Counted from the first letter of the stretch, positions 24,805-34,811 are shown. The stretch is DNA of 37,016 nt from Bacillota bacterium (GCA_023401925.1 JAEXDA010000020.1:1-37016), one strand, 5' to 3'. Notes: generated by a model from the letters alone, not told the origin. A program made the numbers and translations.

Positions 24805-27800
24805 TCACTTTCTCGATATTTCTTTCGGCAAATCATTCGGCAACTTCTCAATAAATCCCGTCGATTGCATATAGGCAAAAACTTTCTTGATATAAGCCTC
24901 ATCCATGAGAGGCCATTCAAAATCCAATTGTTTTAAGGCTGTAATTGAAAACCGGGAATCGACCCTGACAGAAGTATGATAGTTTAACGTACCCTTTTGT
25001 AAATCAGGCACTAGACCCACTAGAGTATCGGTATTATTTTTGTTGGACAGCCGATCCTGAAGATATTTATAAAAGCTTTCATCACTGACAATATTGACTT
25101 TATAACCCATTTTAAGCAGCGTCTTGGTTAAATTCTCCATTTTTATCCCATGTTGATTCATCAGGTGAAATGTCTTACTGCTGCTCTCTTCCACCTTCAG
25201 GAGTTTTACTATCGCCTTGCTGCACAAATCCACCGGAGTAAACTCAACGTCTTTTGGGGCCCAAGATTTGGGAATGGTTGAAAGCTCCAGCAAAGATTTG
25301 AGAATGAGGTAAAATTTATTGTCCTGAATATTTATTTGAAAGAATCCATCCGTATATCTTCCGGTAAGATTGCCTACCCTGATGATCGTCGCCTCGAAGC
25401 CATCCTGAATGTATCGTAAAATTATTTTTTCCGCTTCAAATTTACTTTCAACATAGCAATTTCCGCCAAGATTCTGGCCGATATCCAGACTGTTTTCATT
25501 AAAGTATAATTTTTCCTGTGCTTGCTTGGCATAATCTCCAGCCACACTGGTGGTGGAAATGTGAAATAAAGCTTTCCCCTTGCTAAACAGAAGGATATTT
25601 TGGACTCCAAGAATATTCGTTCGCCGAAATTCTTCCAAATCGCCATAATGTTTTACAAGTGCAGCCGCGTGAACCACGCTATCGATTTTCTGCCGGAGTT
25701 CCCGGTACTCCTCCTCCGGCAATCCAAATTTTTCAAAAGTAATATCACCACTGACCACTATAACTTTCTGGCCAAAAGCCCGCGGATGGATCTGTGGAAA
25801 ATAAAACGTAATGAGTTCATATAGGCGGGATTCGGCGGTTTCCCTATTTTTACCGCGGACTAAAGCATAAATCCGGATGTCGTTTTGTTGCAATAATTCG
25901 AACAGAATATGAATTCCCAGAAAACCGGTTGCACCCGTTAATAATAGATTGCGGACCTTCCTGGGAGTGTCCAGCTTGACAGGGACAATCAGTCGTCCAT
26001 GCAGAGATCCTGCATTAGGTTTAGCGATACTAAAACTGTCCCGGGTTTCCAATGTTGATTTTTTATCCTGCCTGCGGGAGATGATCATTGCGGCCAGGTC
26101 TTTAATATTATTATACCGGTAAAAATCTTGGACGGTAAGATCCCATTGTTCGTTATAGCTCATGGTTAAAATTTTGATAACGGCCAGTGAATCCCCGCCG
26201 ATTTCAAAAAAATTATCCATCGTCCCGATTTGAGTATTTCCTAAAATCTCTTGCCAGTAGGCTGCTAATTTCTTTTCCACCTTATTTTCAGGCGGCACGT
26301 AACCGACTTTCTGTTCATCGGCCGGAGCTGGCAGGGCTTTCTTATCAATTTTCCCGTTAGGGGTCAGCGGTAATTTATCCAAAAATACAAAGCGGGACGG
26401 TATCATGTAATCTGGCAGGTTTTTGAATAAAAATCCTTTCAACTCCGCGATAGTGGGTCTTTGATCCGAAACAACATAAGCGCACAAATATTGATTCCTG
26501 TCCTCGTCTTCGCGGGCCATAACCACTGTTTCCACGACAGCAGGATGATTTATCAACTGAAACTCAATCTCGCCGGGTTCGATGCGAAAACCACGAATTT
26601 TGACTTGATTGTCCGCTCTTTCGATAAATTGCAAATTGCCTTCCGCAGTCCATTTTACCAAATCGCCGGTGCGGTACAAACGTTCTCCGATCTCTTCCAC
26701 CCAAACAAATTTAGCTGCAGTCAGTTCGGGATTGGCTACATATCCCCGGGCCAGTCCCGTTCCTCCCAGATATAGTTCCCCTGGAATCCCGACAGGCTGC
26801 AAATTGTGATCCGGACTCAACACATAGCATTGACAATTTAGAATCGGCTTACCAATAAGTATTTCACGGTCTTCCGGGGAAAATTGATGCACCGTTGAAC
26901 AAACGCTATTTTCAGTCGGCCCATATTCATTATACAACTTCACCAAAGGCAGTTTCTGAAAATGTTTTGTCACCAAGTTCAAATGAAAATTTTCCCCCGC
27001 CACCGTAACGCTAGATAAACGGGTTAAGCTGGGAGCAATCTCATCCAGCATCGTATGATAGAATAGCGGGGTCACTAGAAAATGAGTCACTTGATGCCGG
27101 GTAATCAGTTCCTTTACATACATTAAATCCAGCCGTTTTTCTTGGTCAATTATCACGATCGGGGCGCCGGCGCTTAAAAAGGAAAAAATATCTTCCACCG
27201 AACTGTCGAAATTATAGGGTGGAATCTGCAATAAAACATCCCCGGCAGTAAAATGATAATGATGAATCCGCCAATTGACCGTATTCACAATCGACCGATG
27301 CTCAACCATCACCCCTTTGGGTTGGCCGGTAGAACCTGAAGTATAAATGACATAGGCCAAGTCACTGAGACCATTTAGATTCTTCAGGTTGGAACCGTCT
27401 TCAATATCCCAGGCGGCGTTGAAATTTACGATTTCTCCTTGCCAGGCGGTGTTGCCGATTAAAAAATCATTGGTGAGCAGGATATCACAACAACTATCCT
27501 CCAAAATATATTTAACCCTGCCCCGGGGGAATTCGGGATCAATCGGCAGATATGCCCCGCCGGCCTTTAAAATCCCTAAAATCCCGTAGAAAATTTCCGG
27601 CGACCGTTTAACCAGCAGTCCTACGATGGAATTGGGCTTAATGCCTTTTCCTCGGAGCATCCGGGCAATCTGATTGGCTTTCCGGTTCAACTCACCATAG
27701 GTGATCCGCTCTTCGCCAAAGATTATAGCGATATAGTCCGGGTTTTGAAAGGCTTGCGCTTCAAAAAATTGATGGAGCAACCGATCGGGTGAAGATAATC

Positions 27801-29147
27801 TCTTCGGGGAGGTATTGAATTCCAAGAGCAGCCGCTGTTTTTCCGCCGGGGACATCAACTCCAACTCAGAAAGGGGCTTAGACGGATTATCCAAGGCGTC
27901 TTGGAGAAGATACATTAAATGAAGGTGGAGGTCTTCAATTTCCGTGGCGGTGAATAGTTCGACTAAATAATCGTAGTCGATTACGTAACGGCTTGATTTA
28001 TCCCGATTATATATGTGAATGTTTAATGAATTTGTTTGATAACTGCATGAATGCCATACGCCTTTGACTTTTTGAAAATTTTCAATTGAGTTAAGTTCAG
28101 TATTTTGAAAATTAATTGTAGTATCGAAGAGATCTTCTGTTATTTTATATTTCCGGTGATATTCTTCTCTCAAGAGCTCATTCGGATACCGTTGATTACG
28201 TAATATATTTTTCCATTCTAAATATATTTTTTTAATCAATGAACTAAATTCTGTAGATCGATCAACATTTAATTGTATTGGAACGGCATTTACAAATACT
28301 CCAATAGTGTTTTTCTCTCGACAATTAAAACGATTCAGGGTTGTTGTTCCAATAATAATATTATTTTTGGCGGTAACTCGGGTTATGTATATAGAAAATA
28401 TGACTATAAACAAAACAAAAATAGAGGTTTTTTCGTTTTTACAATACAGATTAATCTTCTTGAACATTTTCTCTGTAATTAAAAAACTTCTCCGTTTAGC
28501 TCTGGTAGATAAATATACAGGTTTATCTTTCAAATAAATAAATTCCGGTATCGAACTTATTTTTTGACCCCAGTACTCTTTATTTTTATTAAATTGTTTC
28601 GAAATCATGTACTCCTTTTCAGTTTTAATATATTCAATATAAGATGGAAGCGGTTCATTACTTATTTCTTCACCTTTCTTTAAACGAAGGTAATCATATA
28701 AGATATTATCGGCTATTAATGATAACGACCATGCATCACTTATCAAATGATGAAATTTAAAAAATAGTGCTGTTTCTCCTCGTAATTTAAAGTAAGCTAA
28801 ATAAAATAAATCAGAATCTATGATAGAAAACGGGGTTTGAGTCAGACTATTTTCTATTGTAAAGAACTTTCGGTTGTTACTTTCTAAACTTAGATCAAAA
28901 AAATTAAGTGAATAATACTTATAATCGGTAAGATATTGAATGGGTTCCTCATTTAGAATTTTAAAACGGGTTCGAATCGCATCATTTTTTTTATAAGTAA
29001 ATTGACAGCTTGTTCTAATAATGGAAAGCTTAGTTCTTCCTTAAACCGTAATGTTCCGGTAATATTATTGATACTCGTATTCGAAGCGAATTTTTCAACA
29101 CTCCATATAGCTCTTTGAATATAAGTTAGAGAATAAAATTTTGTCAT
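24805..29147 (-). CDS. Single-module NRPS (C-A-T-reductase), frameshifted
   Basis: Read through one frameshift this is a 1,447-aa nonribosomal peptide synthetase. The condensation domain (about 5-440) has catalytic HHLISDAWS at 133-141. The adenylation domain has YTSGSTGQPKG near 605, NEYGPTEN, YRTGDLVKW, GFRIEPGEIE and NGKIDKKALP. The carrier domain has DNFFEIGGDSL near 982. The terminal domain is a thioester reductase with TGATGFLG near 1072 and catalytic YVESK, which releases products as aldehyde or alcohol. The start ATG at 29147 has GGAGGG, but after 54 codons the frame is lost at an A8 run (28985-28992 as T on the plus strand); one extra A restores it perfectly. My reading of the specificity residues is D-S-E-L-T-A-E-V-C, perhaps for a basic amino acid; this is uncertain. 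No partner module is near. Confidence 0.88.
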
Positions 29148-29164
29148 TTATTGTACCCTCCAAT

Positions 29165-29371
29165 TTACTTTGTTTCTGTTTGAATTTTTTCCATGTAATC
29201 TAAAACATCCAAATAAGCCAACCGTTCTTTGAGATTAGTAGTAATGCTAATTTTATATACTACATAAGTCTTTACATTTTCATAAATTATTTTGTAATCC
29301 TGATTACCATATATAATAATACTATTTAATTTTTCCTCCACAAACGATGATTTCTTCTTGTATACTCGCAT
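29165..29371 (-). CDS. Small protein upstream of the NRPS
   Basis: A 68-aa basic protein (MRVYKKKSSFVEEKLNSIII, then YGNQDYKIIYENVKTYVVYK and a helical end LKERLAYLDVLDYMEKIQ). I choose the ATG at 29371; the in-frame TTG upstream has no ribosome site. It ends 17 bp before the NRPS start and is very A/T-rich, like the NRPS condensation domain. It is not an MbtH protein (no NxExQxSxWP motif). The function is unknown; its position suggests co-expression with the NRPS. Confidence 0.6.
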   Translation of the reverse strand: MRVYKKKSSFVEEKLNSIIIYGNQDYKIIYENVKTYVVYKISITTNLKERLAYLDVLDYMEKIQTETK

Positions 29372-29513
29372 TTTATCACTTCTTTCCAAGAATTAGTTTC
29401 TATATGATTTGCCCTACTTTTTATGAATTACTATATAATTAATTTTATCATAACAACAAATAAGGTCATTGCCAAGTTCTTTTTAACAAGCTCGGCTATT
29501 AGAAAATCTATTT

Positions 29514-29563
29514 CAAAAAAAAAAAAAATGAAACCCAACAAAATTTCAAAGTTTCATTTTTTT
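29514..29563 (-). terminator. Bidirectional terminator after the histidine kinase
   Basis: AAATGAAAC (29526-29534) and GTTTCATTT (29551-29559) form the stem. Long A- and T-runs flank both sides, 14 A on one side giving a long U-tract on the minus strand. It ends the kinase transcript and makes the NRPS unit separately transcribed. Confidence 0.85.
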
Positions 29564-29643
29564 ATTAAATTTTCCGTAGCATTTTAGGGTTAATGTAATT
29601 ACATTTCAATCAAAATTTACTTTGTCTTTCCATTTTCAGTATT

Positions 29644-31659
29644 TTAATTCTTGTAGGAAGAATAAATGGAAATATAAAAAGAAGTACCTTTCCCTTCTGC
29701 GGATTGAAACCAAAGGTTTCCGCCAAACTTGCCCTTAATAATAGCATAAGATATATACAACCCTAAACCGGTTCCCAGCTTACCCTTGGTGGTAATCATT
29801 TCCGTAAATAGTTTGGATTGGATCTCGGTCGGGATTCCCTTGCCTCTATCCCTGATACAAAACTCAAGATAGGTATTCTTTTGGCTAACAATAAACTCAA
29901 TAACTCCATCTCTACTTTCATAAGCCTGAATGGAATTTGAAATAAGGTTGTTTAGCACCTGTATTAAATTACTAATTTCTCCCAGGATTTTCAAGTCCGG
30001 ATCGGCTTTTATACTATAGAAAATATAACAGCCTGATTTTGTTAATTCATAATCAGTCAAAATTTCGACCCTCTTCAATAATTCCTTTAATGTAAAATTG
30101 GAAGAAAGTGAGACATTCGCTTGAACTGTCTGACCTTTAACAGTGGATAAAACATCAGCCATATATCCGCAATAAGGTTTAAGTTCATTTATTAAAGCCT
30201 CCATCTCACACGCTATTTCATGATGATCATCTTTGGTTACCCTTGAGTCTTCGATAGATGCTTTATATTCAGTAATCAGGTCACTTATGGTTTCAAGACC
30301 TCCAGACATTGACCGAATAGGCGTTTTTAAGTTGTGAATGATACCGCCTACCATTTGTCCCAAAGATGCTAAACGCTCTCGTTCTATGATAATTTTCTGC
30401 TGTTCGCGCAAATCGTGGATATGTTTTTTCTCACAATCTAAGACTTTATTAAAGGCAGCCACTAAATCCCCTATCTCATCATTTGAAGCAATTGCAATTT
30501 TATTATTTAAATCAACTTCTTCACCATTGATTATCTCTTTTAAACCGGATGTTATGGGTTTTATATCATCAACGACAGTTTTGGCGAAATATACTAATAT
30601 TACAGTGGCTAAAAAAAATAGAGTCGTAATACTAATTATAAAAAGAATAATGGTTTCCTGTGAAGTCACCCTGTATTTTATGCCAAAAATCCATTCCCCA
30701 TTCACTCCTTGTAGTTTAATCACTGTTCCTTGAATATCAGACCCATAATAATCATAAGTATGTCCCGAATATTTAAACGCAAGATCTTTTGTGTATTTTA
30801 TGAAGAAATCGCTTAACTTTGAATTATCGCTAGTCTGATATTTATCTTCTGGATTAATGTAAAATGTGATGTCCTCTTTATTGTCAGTCACAATCAGGGT
30901 CAGATATTTTCTGATTTGTTCTTCGCTCTTAACATAAATGACTCCATCGAAATTCATCTTTAGCTCACGTTTGTAATTTCTGAATAGCGAATCCCCTTTT
31001 TCTTTGATTAAACCAGAATATCCAATCAGTGCAATAAACAATATCGAAAACAAAAACAATGGCAGTACTTGTAAAATAATCTTAAATTGAAAACTACTCC
31101 TTGTTATTTCGATTTCATAGTCTTCAAGATAAGTGTAGGTTAGAACTTCCCGAAAATATTTTTTCGATAACAAATAAGAAATTTCGCTGGCCATAGATAG
31201 ACCAATTGATAAAATCAAAAAAAATCTTATATCGGCGCTGTTACAAAAACCCAAGATAAGGAATAAGATCCCAGTAAAAAAGACTGGTAATACTATTTGT
31301 ATCATGTAGACTTTGAAGGGAATTGTAAAACTCTTTTTTCTAATTTTTTTAATATTATCGACGTCATTTAATTTAATACTCTGGACAATATTAGCCCATT
31401 TATCAACACCCTTAAAAGTAATTTTTAAGCAAATATAACCAAAAATTATAATAAATAGATTGATAATCAGATACTGTTGATAGTAAAAGATTTTCGAAAA
31501 TTCCTTATCAAATGGGGTATTGATTGAACCTGGAGGATAATTTAAAATCAGAGGAAATAAGGGATAAAAAGTTAAATCCATAACCACAATAATCAGAATA
31601 TAAATACAAAATATATTCAAACTGGATTGCTTTTGCTTTTTTAAACTCTTCAACTTCAT
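29644..31659 (-). CDS. Multi-TM sensor histidine kinase
   Basis: A 671-aa membrane kinase. Residues 1-220 hold about six hydrophobic segments (IFCIYILIIVVMDLTFYPLF, LIINLFIIIFGYICL, IVLPVFFTGILFLILGF and others). An extracytoplasmic region (about 225-345) and a further TM helix near 350 follow. A HAMP-like segment precedes a coiled coil, and the phospho-acceptor region is LASLGQMVGGIIHNLKTPIR with His near 442. The ATPase has the N-box NNLISNSIQAYE, then RDRGKGIP and GTGLGLYIS. It is of the orthodox HisKA kind. GGAGTG precedes the ATG. It is upstream of the NRPS unit but separated by a terminator. It is notably A/T-rich. The signal is unknown. Confidence 0.9.
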   Translation of the reverse strand: MKLKSLKKQKQSSLNIFCIYILIIVVMDLTFYPLFPLILNYPPGSINTPFDKEFSKIFYYQQYLIINLFIIIFGYICLKITFKGVDKWANIVQSIKLNDVDNIKKIRKKSFTIPFKVYMIQIVLPVFFTGILFLILGFCNSADIRFFLILSIGLSMASEISYLLSKKYFREVLTYTYLEDYEIEITRSSFQFKIILQVLPLFLFSILFIALIGYSGLIKEKGDSLFRNYKRELKMNFDGVIYVKSEEQIRKYLTLIVTDNKEDITFYINPEDKYQTSDNSKLSDFFIKYTKDLAFKYSGHTYDYYGSDIQGTVIKLQGVNGEWIFGIKYRVTSQETIILFIISITTLFFLATVILVYFAKTVVDDIKPITSGLKEIINGEEVDLNNKIAIASNDEIGDLVAAFNKVLDCEKKHIHDLREQQKIIIERERLASLGQMVGGIIHNLKTPIRSMSGGLETISDLITEYKASIEDSRVTKDDHHEIACEMEALINELKPYCGYMADVLSTVKGQTVQANVSLSSNFTLKELLKRVEILTDYELTKSGCYIFYSIKADPDLKILGEISNLIQVLNNLISNSIQAYESRDGVIEFIVSQKNTYLEFCIRDRGKGIPTEIQSKLFTEMITTKGKLGTGLGLYISYAIIKGKFGGNLWFQSAEGKGTSFYISIYSSYKN

Positions 31660-31810
31660 GGCACTCCATTTGGCAATAATTACCTCGAAATCATTTATGA
31701 TTCAACATATAATTATCCAAATTTTTCATTAATTCCTGCTTTGTGGCAAAGAATCATCATCTTTCCTATTGGTTTTCGGCAAAACTGCAGCAAAGAAACT
31801 GCTTCGTTCT
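31660..31810. other. Promoter region of the kinase gene
   Basis: About 150 bp, A/T-rich, containing the start region of the kinase transcript. No clear conserved site is seen. Confidence 0.35.
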
Positions 31811-31963
31811 TTATTTCAAATCGATAATTGATTGAAGTTCCTTCTTCCATCCCATTAAAAACTCATACATTACCCGGATGCCCCTTTTGGTTAGTTCCTC
31901 ACAACGATGGGGCGGATCGTCCTCCCGGAAACCGCCCGGCCGCAAATCCCTGCAGAGGACGTT
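31811..31963 (-). pseudogene. Open frame continuing after the shikimate kinase stop
   Basis: After the aroK stop the same frame stays open for another 50 codons with protein-like content (CRDLRPGGFREDDPPHRCEE, then LTKRGIRVMYEFLMGWKKEL). It has no ATG near its beginning and no ribosome site. It may be the tail of a gene once fused to or following aroK. I do not recognise the family. Confidence 0.3.
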
Positions 31964-32473
31964 TTACTGGAATGCTCTCAAAACATTGACCATTTTAAGG
32001 ACCACTTCTTCCATGGTTGAAGCAGAACAATCCACAATCAGGTCGGCATACTTTTCATACAAGGCTATCCGTTCATCATACAAATCCCGTAAAGTGCGGC
32101 CTTGTTCGATGGCTATCCCCCGGGTGGACATATTATCGATCCTGCGCTCGATTTCATCATAAGGAAGATTCAAATAAACCAGCAGACCGGTCTTCTTTAA
32201 ATGATCCACGGCTCTCTTGCTATAGACTGCGCTGCCCCCGGTGGCAATCACCGATTGGGTCGCCTGTAAGTCACAAATTACATTTTCCTCGAACCTTAAA
32301 AATGCGGCCACCCCGTCTTCAACGATGATTTCTTGCAATAAACGACCGGCCTTTTCCTGAATCAATAAATCCGTATCCACGAAAGCCATACCCAAGGTTT
32401 TGGCAAGCAAAACCCCGATGGTGCTTTTGCCCGCGCCCGGCATACCGATTAACACGATATTCTGTTTTAACAT
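31964..32473 (-). CDS. aroK: Shikimate kinase
   Basis: Shikimate kinase phosphorylates the shikimate 3-hydroxyl in the pathway to chorismate and aromatic amino acids. The P-loop is IGMPGAGKSTIG, followed by FVDTDLLIQ (DTD) and AFLRFEENV (the R-x-x-E motif). The substrate motif is ATGGSAVY (family usually GGG), the lid is NMSTRGIAI, and ADLIVDCSAST completes the fold. The length is 169 aa from the ATG at 32473; another ATG at 32482 lies only 2 nt after AAAGGA. The GGG-to-GGS change is tolerated in many clostridial members. No other aro genes are near. Confidence 0.92.
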   Translation of the reverse strand: MLKQNIVLIGMPGAGKSTIGVLLAKTLGMAFVDTDLLIQEKAGRLLQEIIVEDGVAAFLRFEENVICDLQATQSVIATGGSAVYSKRAVDHLKKTGLLVYLNLPYDEIERRIDNMSTRGIAIEQGRTLRDLYDERIALYEKYADLIVDCSASTMEEVVLKMVNVLRAFQ

Positions 32474-32604
32474 TTTAGTCATTGTCCTTTGTGTAAGCTA
32501 TTTGATTTAACCGATGAATAGATTGACCCGGTCATTACCGAATTTCAATAAGCACTCCAGCAATTCCTTATCATGAGTATAACAAAAATCCGGAGGATTT
32601 GATC

Positions 32605-33020
32605 ATGAATCAACGAATTAGTATGCAAAAAGGGATGTGCCACGCCGGAGTCGGCGAATATATCATTCCTATTGATTATCAAGGTAATTTATTGGGCGTT
32701 ATTAATGTGGGAGTGTTTCAGGTTGAAGCGGATTTGGCAACTTATTTAGTTCGAGAAGTCTGCAAACGCTCACGCAAAATCCTCCCTCTCTAAAAACCAT
32801 CACCGATACTTTTGCAATCATCGCCGATTATTTAGGCGATATTCATTCGATTATCCAGTCCTCAAATTCCGGCCTGAAACCGGATAAAAAAAGGTACTAC
32901 TCTAGTGAAGACAGTATTCTGGCCCCTATCCTCGATCATATTAAACAAAATTACCGCAAACCGCTTACCGTTGAACGAATCAGTCTCCGGCAATGTCAGT
33001 GTGATGATCATTTGGTTTGA
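32605..33020 (+). pseudogene. Decayed PocR-type AraC-family regulator
   Basis: The first frame (from ATG 32605, GGAGG at 32592-32596) gives MCHAGVGEYIIPIDYQGNLLG and GVINVGVFQ. This is the core of the PocR-like sensory domain, but lacks its first 80-100 residues. Near 32755 the sense moves to another frame: LTQNPPSLKTITDTFAIIADY, then YSSEDSILAPILDHIKQNYRKPLTVERIS. The last part is the beginning of an AraC DNA-binding domain. It stops at 33020 after LRQCQCDDHLV, before the two recognition helices are complete. So the gene is truncated at both ends and shifted once. Its direction toward the solute-binding protein suggests it once regulated that gene. Confidence 0.8.
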
Positions 33021-33070
33021 CTGGCAACCCTAAATATGGTATTTTTATAGGTAATTTAAGTAACTTCATG

Positions 33071-33131
33071 TTAGTTGTTTGATAGAATATTGAGAGAAAA
33101 TTTAACTCTCAATATTCTATCAAACAATTAA
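33071..33131. repeat. Long near-perfect palindrome before the solute-binding gene
   Basis: Arms of 26 bp (33071-33096 and 33106-33131) match at 25 positions; the inner 22 bp (33075-33096 and 33106-33127) are perfect. The loop is AAAATTTAA. No T-run follows in either direction, so a simple terminator is unlikely. It stands about 60 bp before the start of the solute-binding gene, inside or next to its leader. A leader hairpin, a protein-binding palindrome or the scar of a small mobile element are all possible. Confidence 0.85.
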
Positions 33132-33191
33132 TATTGATTTCAACTTGAAGAAAAATTGTTTAAAAACAAAGCAAATAGAGGAGGCAAGATG

Positions 33192-34733
33192 ATGCGCAAA
33201 TTTTTATTCTTTACATTGGCAGTGCTCATGACGGCAACGGTTGCCATTAATCTGGTTTTCGCCACCCCGCCGAAAATTCTGGTGTATTCCAAGGCTGCCG
33301 ACCCCCAGGGTCTTGATCCAGCCTATGTCAATGAGGCTGAATCCGGAAAGATCATCGTCAATATTTATGAGACCTTGGTTAAATACAAACAGGGCAGTAC
33401 CGCGGTTGAACCCTGTCTGGCAACTTCCTGGACCCAATCGCCCGATGGGTTGGTTTGGACGTTTACACTGCGGAAAGGCGTTAAATTTCATGATGGCACC
33501 CCGTTTAACGCGGAAGCAGTTAAAGCCAGCGTTGAACGCCAATTGCCGCCACGAGCCACCAGCGATATGCCCTATGCTTCCTTTACCTTTGAACCGGTCA
33601 AGCAAGTTGAAGCAGTCGATCCCTATACGGTGAAATTCACTTTGAGCAAACCGTACGCTCCATTTTTGTTGAATCTGGCAATGTGTTTTGCGGCCCCGAT
33701 TGTCAGCCCTACCGCTTTAAAAAAATATGGCCCGGACTTTAATCAGCATCCGGTTGGTACCGGCCCCTATATTTTTGAAAAGTGGGACCGTGACCAGCAA
33801 ATCGTCTTGGTGAGAAATGATGGCTACTGGGGTAAGAAAGCCATCATCGATAAAGTGGTTTATAAGACCACCAAGGAAAACTCGGTCCGGGCCAGTGAGT
33901 TAATGACTGGCGCGACGGACATTATCGACGGGGTGGATCCCAATGACGTTAAAAAATTGGAATCCAGCGGAATGAAAGTATTGAAAAGCCCGGGCATGAA
34001 TATTAATTATCTGGCGTTTTTCTGCAATAAAAAGCCCTTCAACGATCCCAAAGTCCGCCAGGCGATTTCCATGGCTATCAACCGGGAAGCCGTTGTAAAA
34101 TATCTGTATCAAGGGTATGCCCAACTGGCCAACGGGCCGTTGCCCAGTTTTATCCCGGGATATGACCCGGTTTTACGAGCGCTGGAGTATAATCCGGAAA
34201 AAGCTAAAAAAATATTGGCCGAGGCCGGTTATCCCCATTTTGAATTTACCATGCTGACTTACTCGGTCGCCCGTTCCTATAATCCGGTCAACGGACAGAA
34301 ACTAGCCGAAGCCATCCAGGCCGAGCTTTCAAAGATCGGGGTCAAGACGACGATCAAGGTCTATCCGTGGAAGGAATATTTTGACGTGGTCAATAAAGGC
34401 GAGGAAGGCGAGGCTTGTTTTAAGGGCTGGATCGGGGACAACGGAGACCCGGATAATTTTTTATCGCTGTTCGACAGTAGCCAGATCCCTTCCTACTTGA
34501 ATACTGCCAAATATTCCAACCCCAAGGCCGACGAGTTATTAAGGGAAGGCACCCGCACCCTGGATCAAAAAGAGCGGATTAAGATTTATCAAAAACTCCA
34601 AAAAATCCTGGTAGCCGATGCTCCCTGGGTCTTTATCAATCATGCCACGGTTTTAACGGCCTATCAGCCAAAAGTTAAAGGTTTTTATCCGCATCCGACC
34701 GGTGTGTCGTGGTTGTCGCAGGTATCCAAATAA
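33192..34733 (+). CDS. Peptide/nickel-type ABC solute-binding protein
   Basis: A 513-aa periplasmic-type binding protein of family 5 (dipeptide, oligopeptide, nickel, glutathione). The signal peptide MRKFLFFTLAVLMTATVA precedes a likely signal peptidase I cut after VFA; there is no lipobox Cys. Family marks are PQGLDPAYVNEAESGKIIVN, YETLV, LATSW-x5-GLVWTFTLRKGVKFHDG, HPVGTGPYIFEKW and FNDPKVRQAISMAINREAV. GAGGAGG (33178-33184) lies 7 nt before 33192; an ATG at 33189 is also possible. There is no permease or ATPase gene nearby, so it is an orphan or serves a transporter encoded elsewhere. A soluble, unlipidated form suits a cell with an outer membrane. Confidence 0.92.
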   Translation: MRKFLFFTLAVLMTATVAINLVFATPPKILVYSKAADPQGLDPAYVNEAESGKIIVNIYETLVKYKQGSTAVEPCLATSWTQSPDGLVWTFTLRKGVKFHDGTPFNAEAVKASVERQLPPRATSDMPYASFTFEPVKQVEAVDPYTVKFTLSKPYAPFLLNLAMCFAAPIVSPTALKKYGPDFNQHPVGTGPYIFEKWDRDQQIVLVRNDGYWGKKAIIDKVVYKTTKENSVRASELMTGATDIIDGVDPNDVKKLESSGMKVLKSPGMNINYLAFFCNKKPFNDPKVRQAISMAINREAVVKYLYQGYAQLANGPLPSFIPGYDPVLRALEYNPEKAKKILAEAGYPHFEFTMLTYSVARSYNPVNGQKLAEAIQAELSKIGVKTTIKVYPWKEYFDVVNKGEEGEACFKGWIGDNGDPDNFLSLFDSSQIPSYLNTAKYSNPKADELLREGTRTLDQKERIKIYQKLQKILVADAPWVFINHATVLTAYQPKVKGFYPHPTGVSWLSQVSK

Positions 34734-34744
34734 AATTAAAAAGA

Positions 34745-34787
34745 GTAAAGGGAAAAGGCCTGAAATTATAAGGGCTTTTCCCTTTAC
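34745..34787 (+). terminator. Hairpin after the solute-binding gene
   Basis: A 17-bp stem with one mismatch (GTAAAGGGAAAAG... / ...CTTTTCCCTTTAC) and a 9-nt loop, 12 bp after the stop. The following sequence is only weakly T-rich, so termination efficiency is unclear. Confidence 0.65.
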
Positions 34788-34811
34788 CTCTACAATTTCG
34801 CTTACCCCGTT

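Noticed and set aside
24805..28746. NRPS taken as a separate 1,313-aa protein starting at LISDAW
   Set aside because: This start would cut the condensation domain inside its HHxxxD motif and has no ribosome site. The frameshifted full-length reading explains the sequence better.
29165..29371. MbtH-like NRPS helper
   Set aside because: It lacks the conserved Trp and NxExQ motifs of MbtH proteins.
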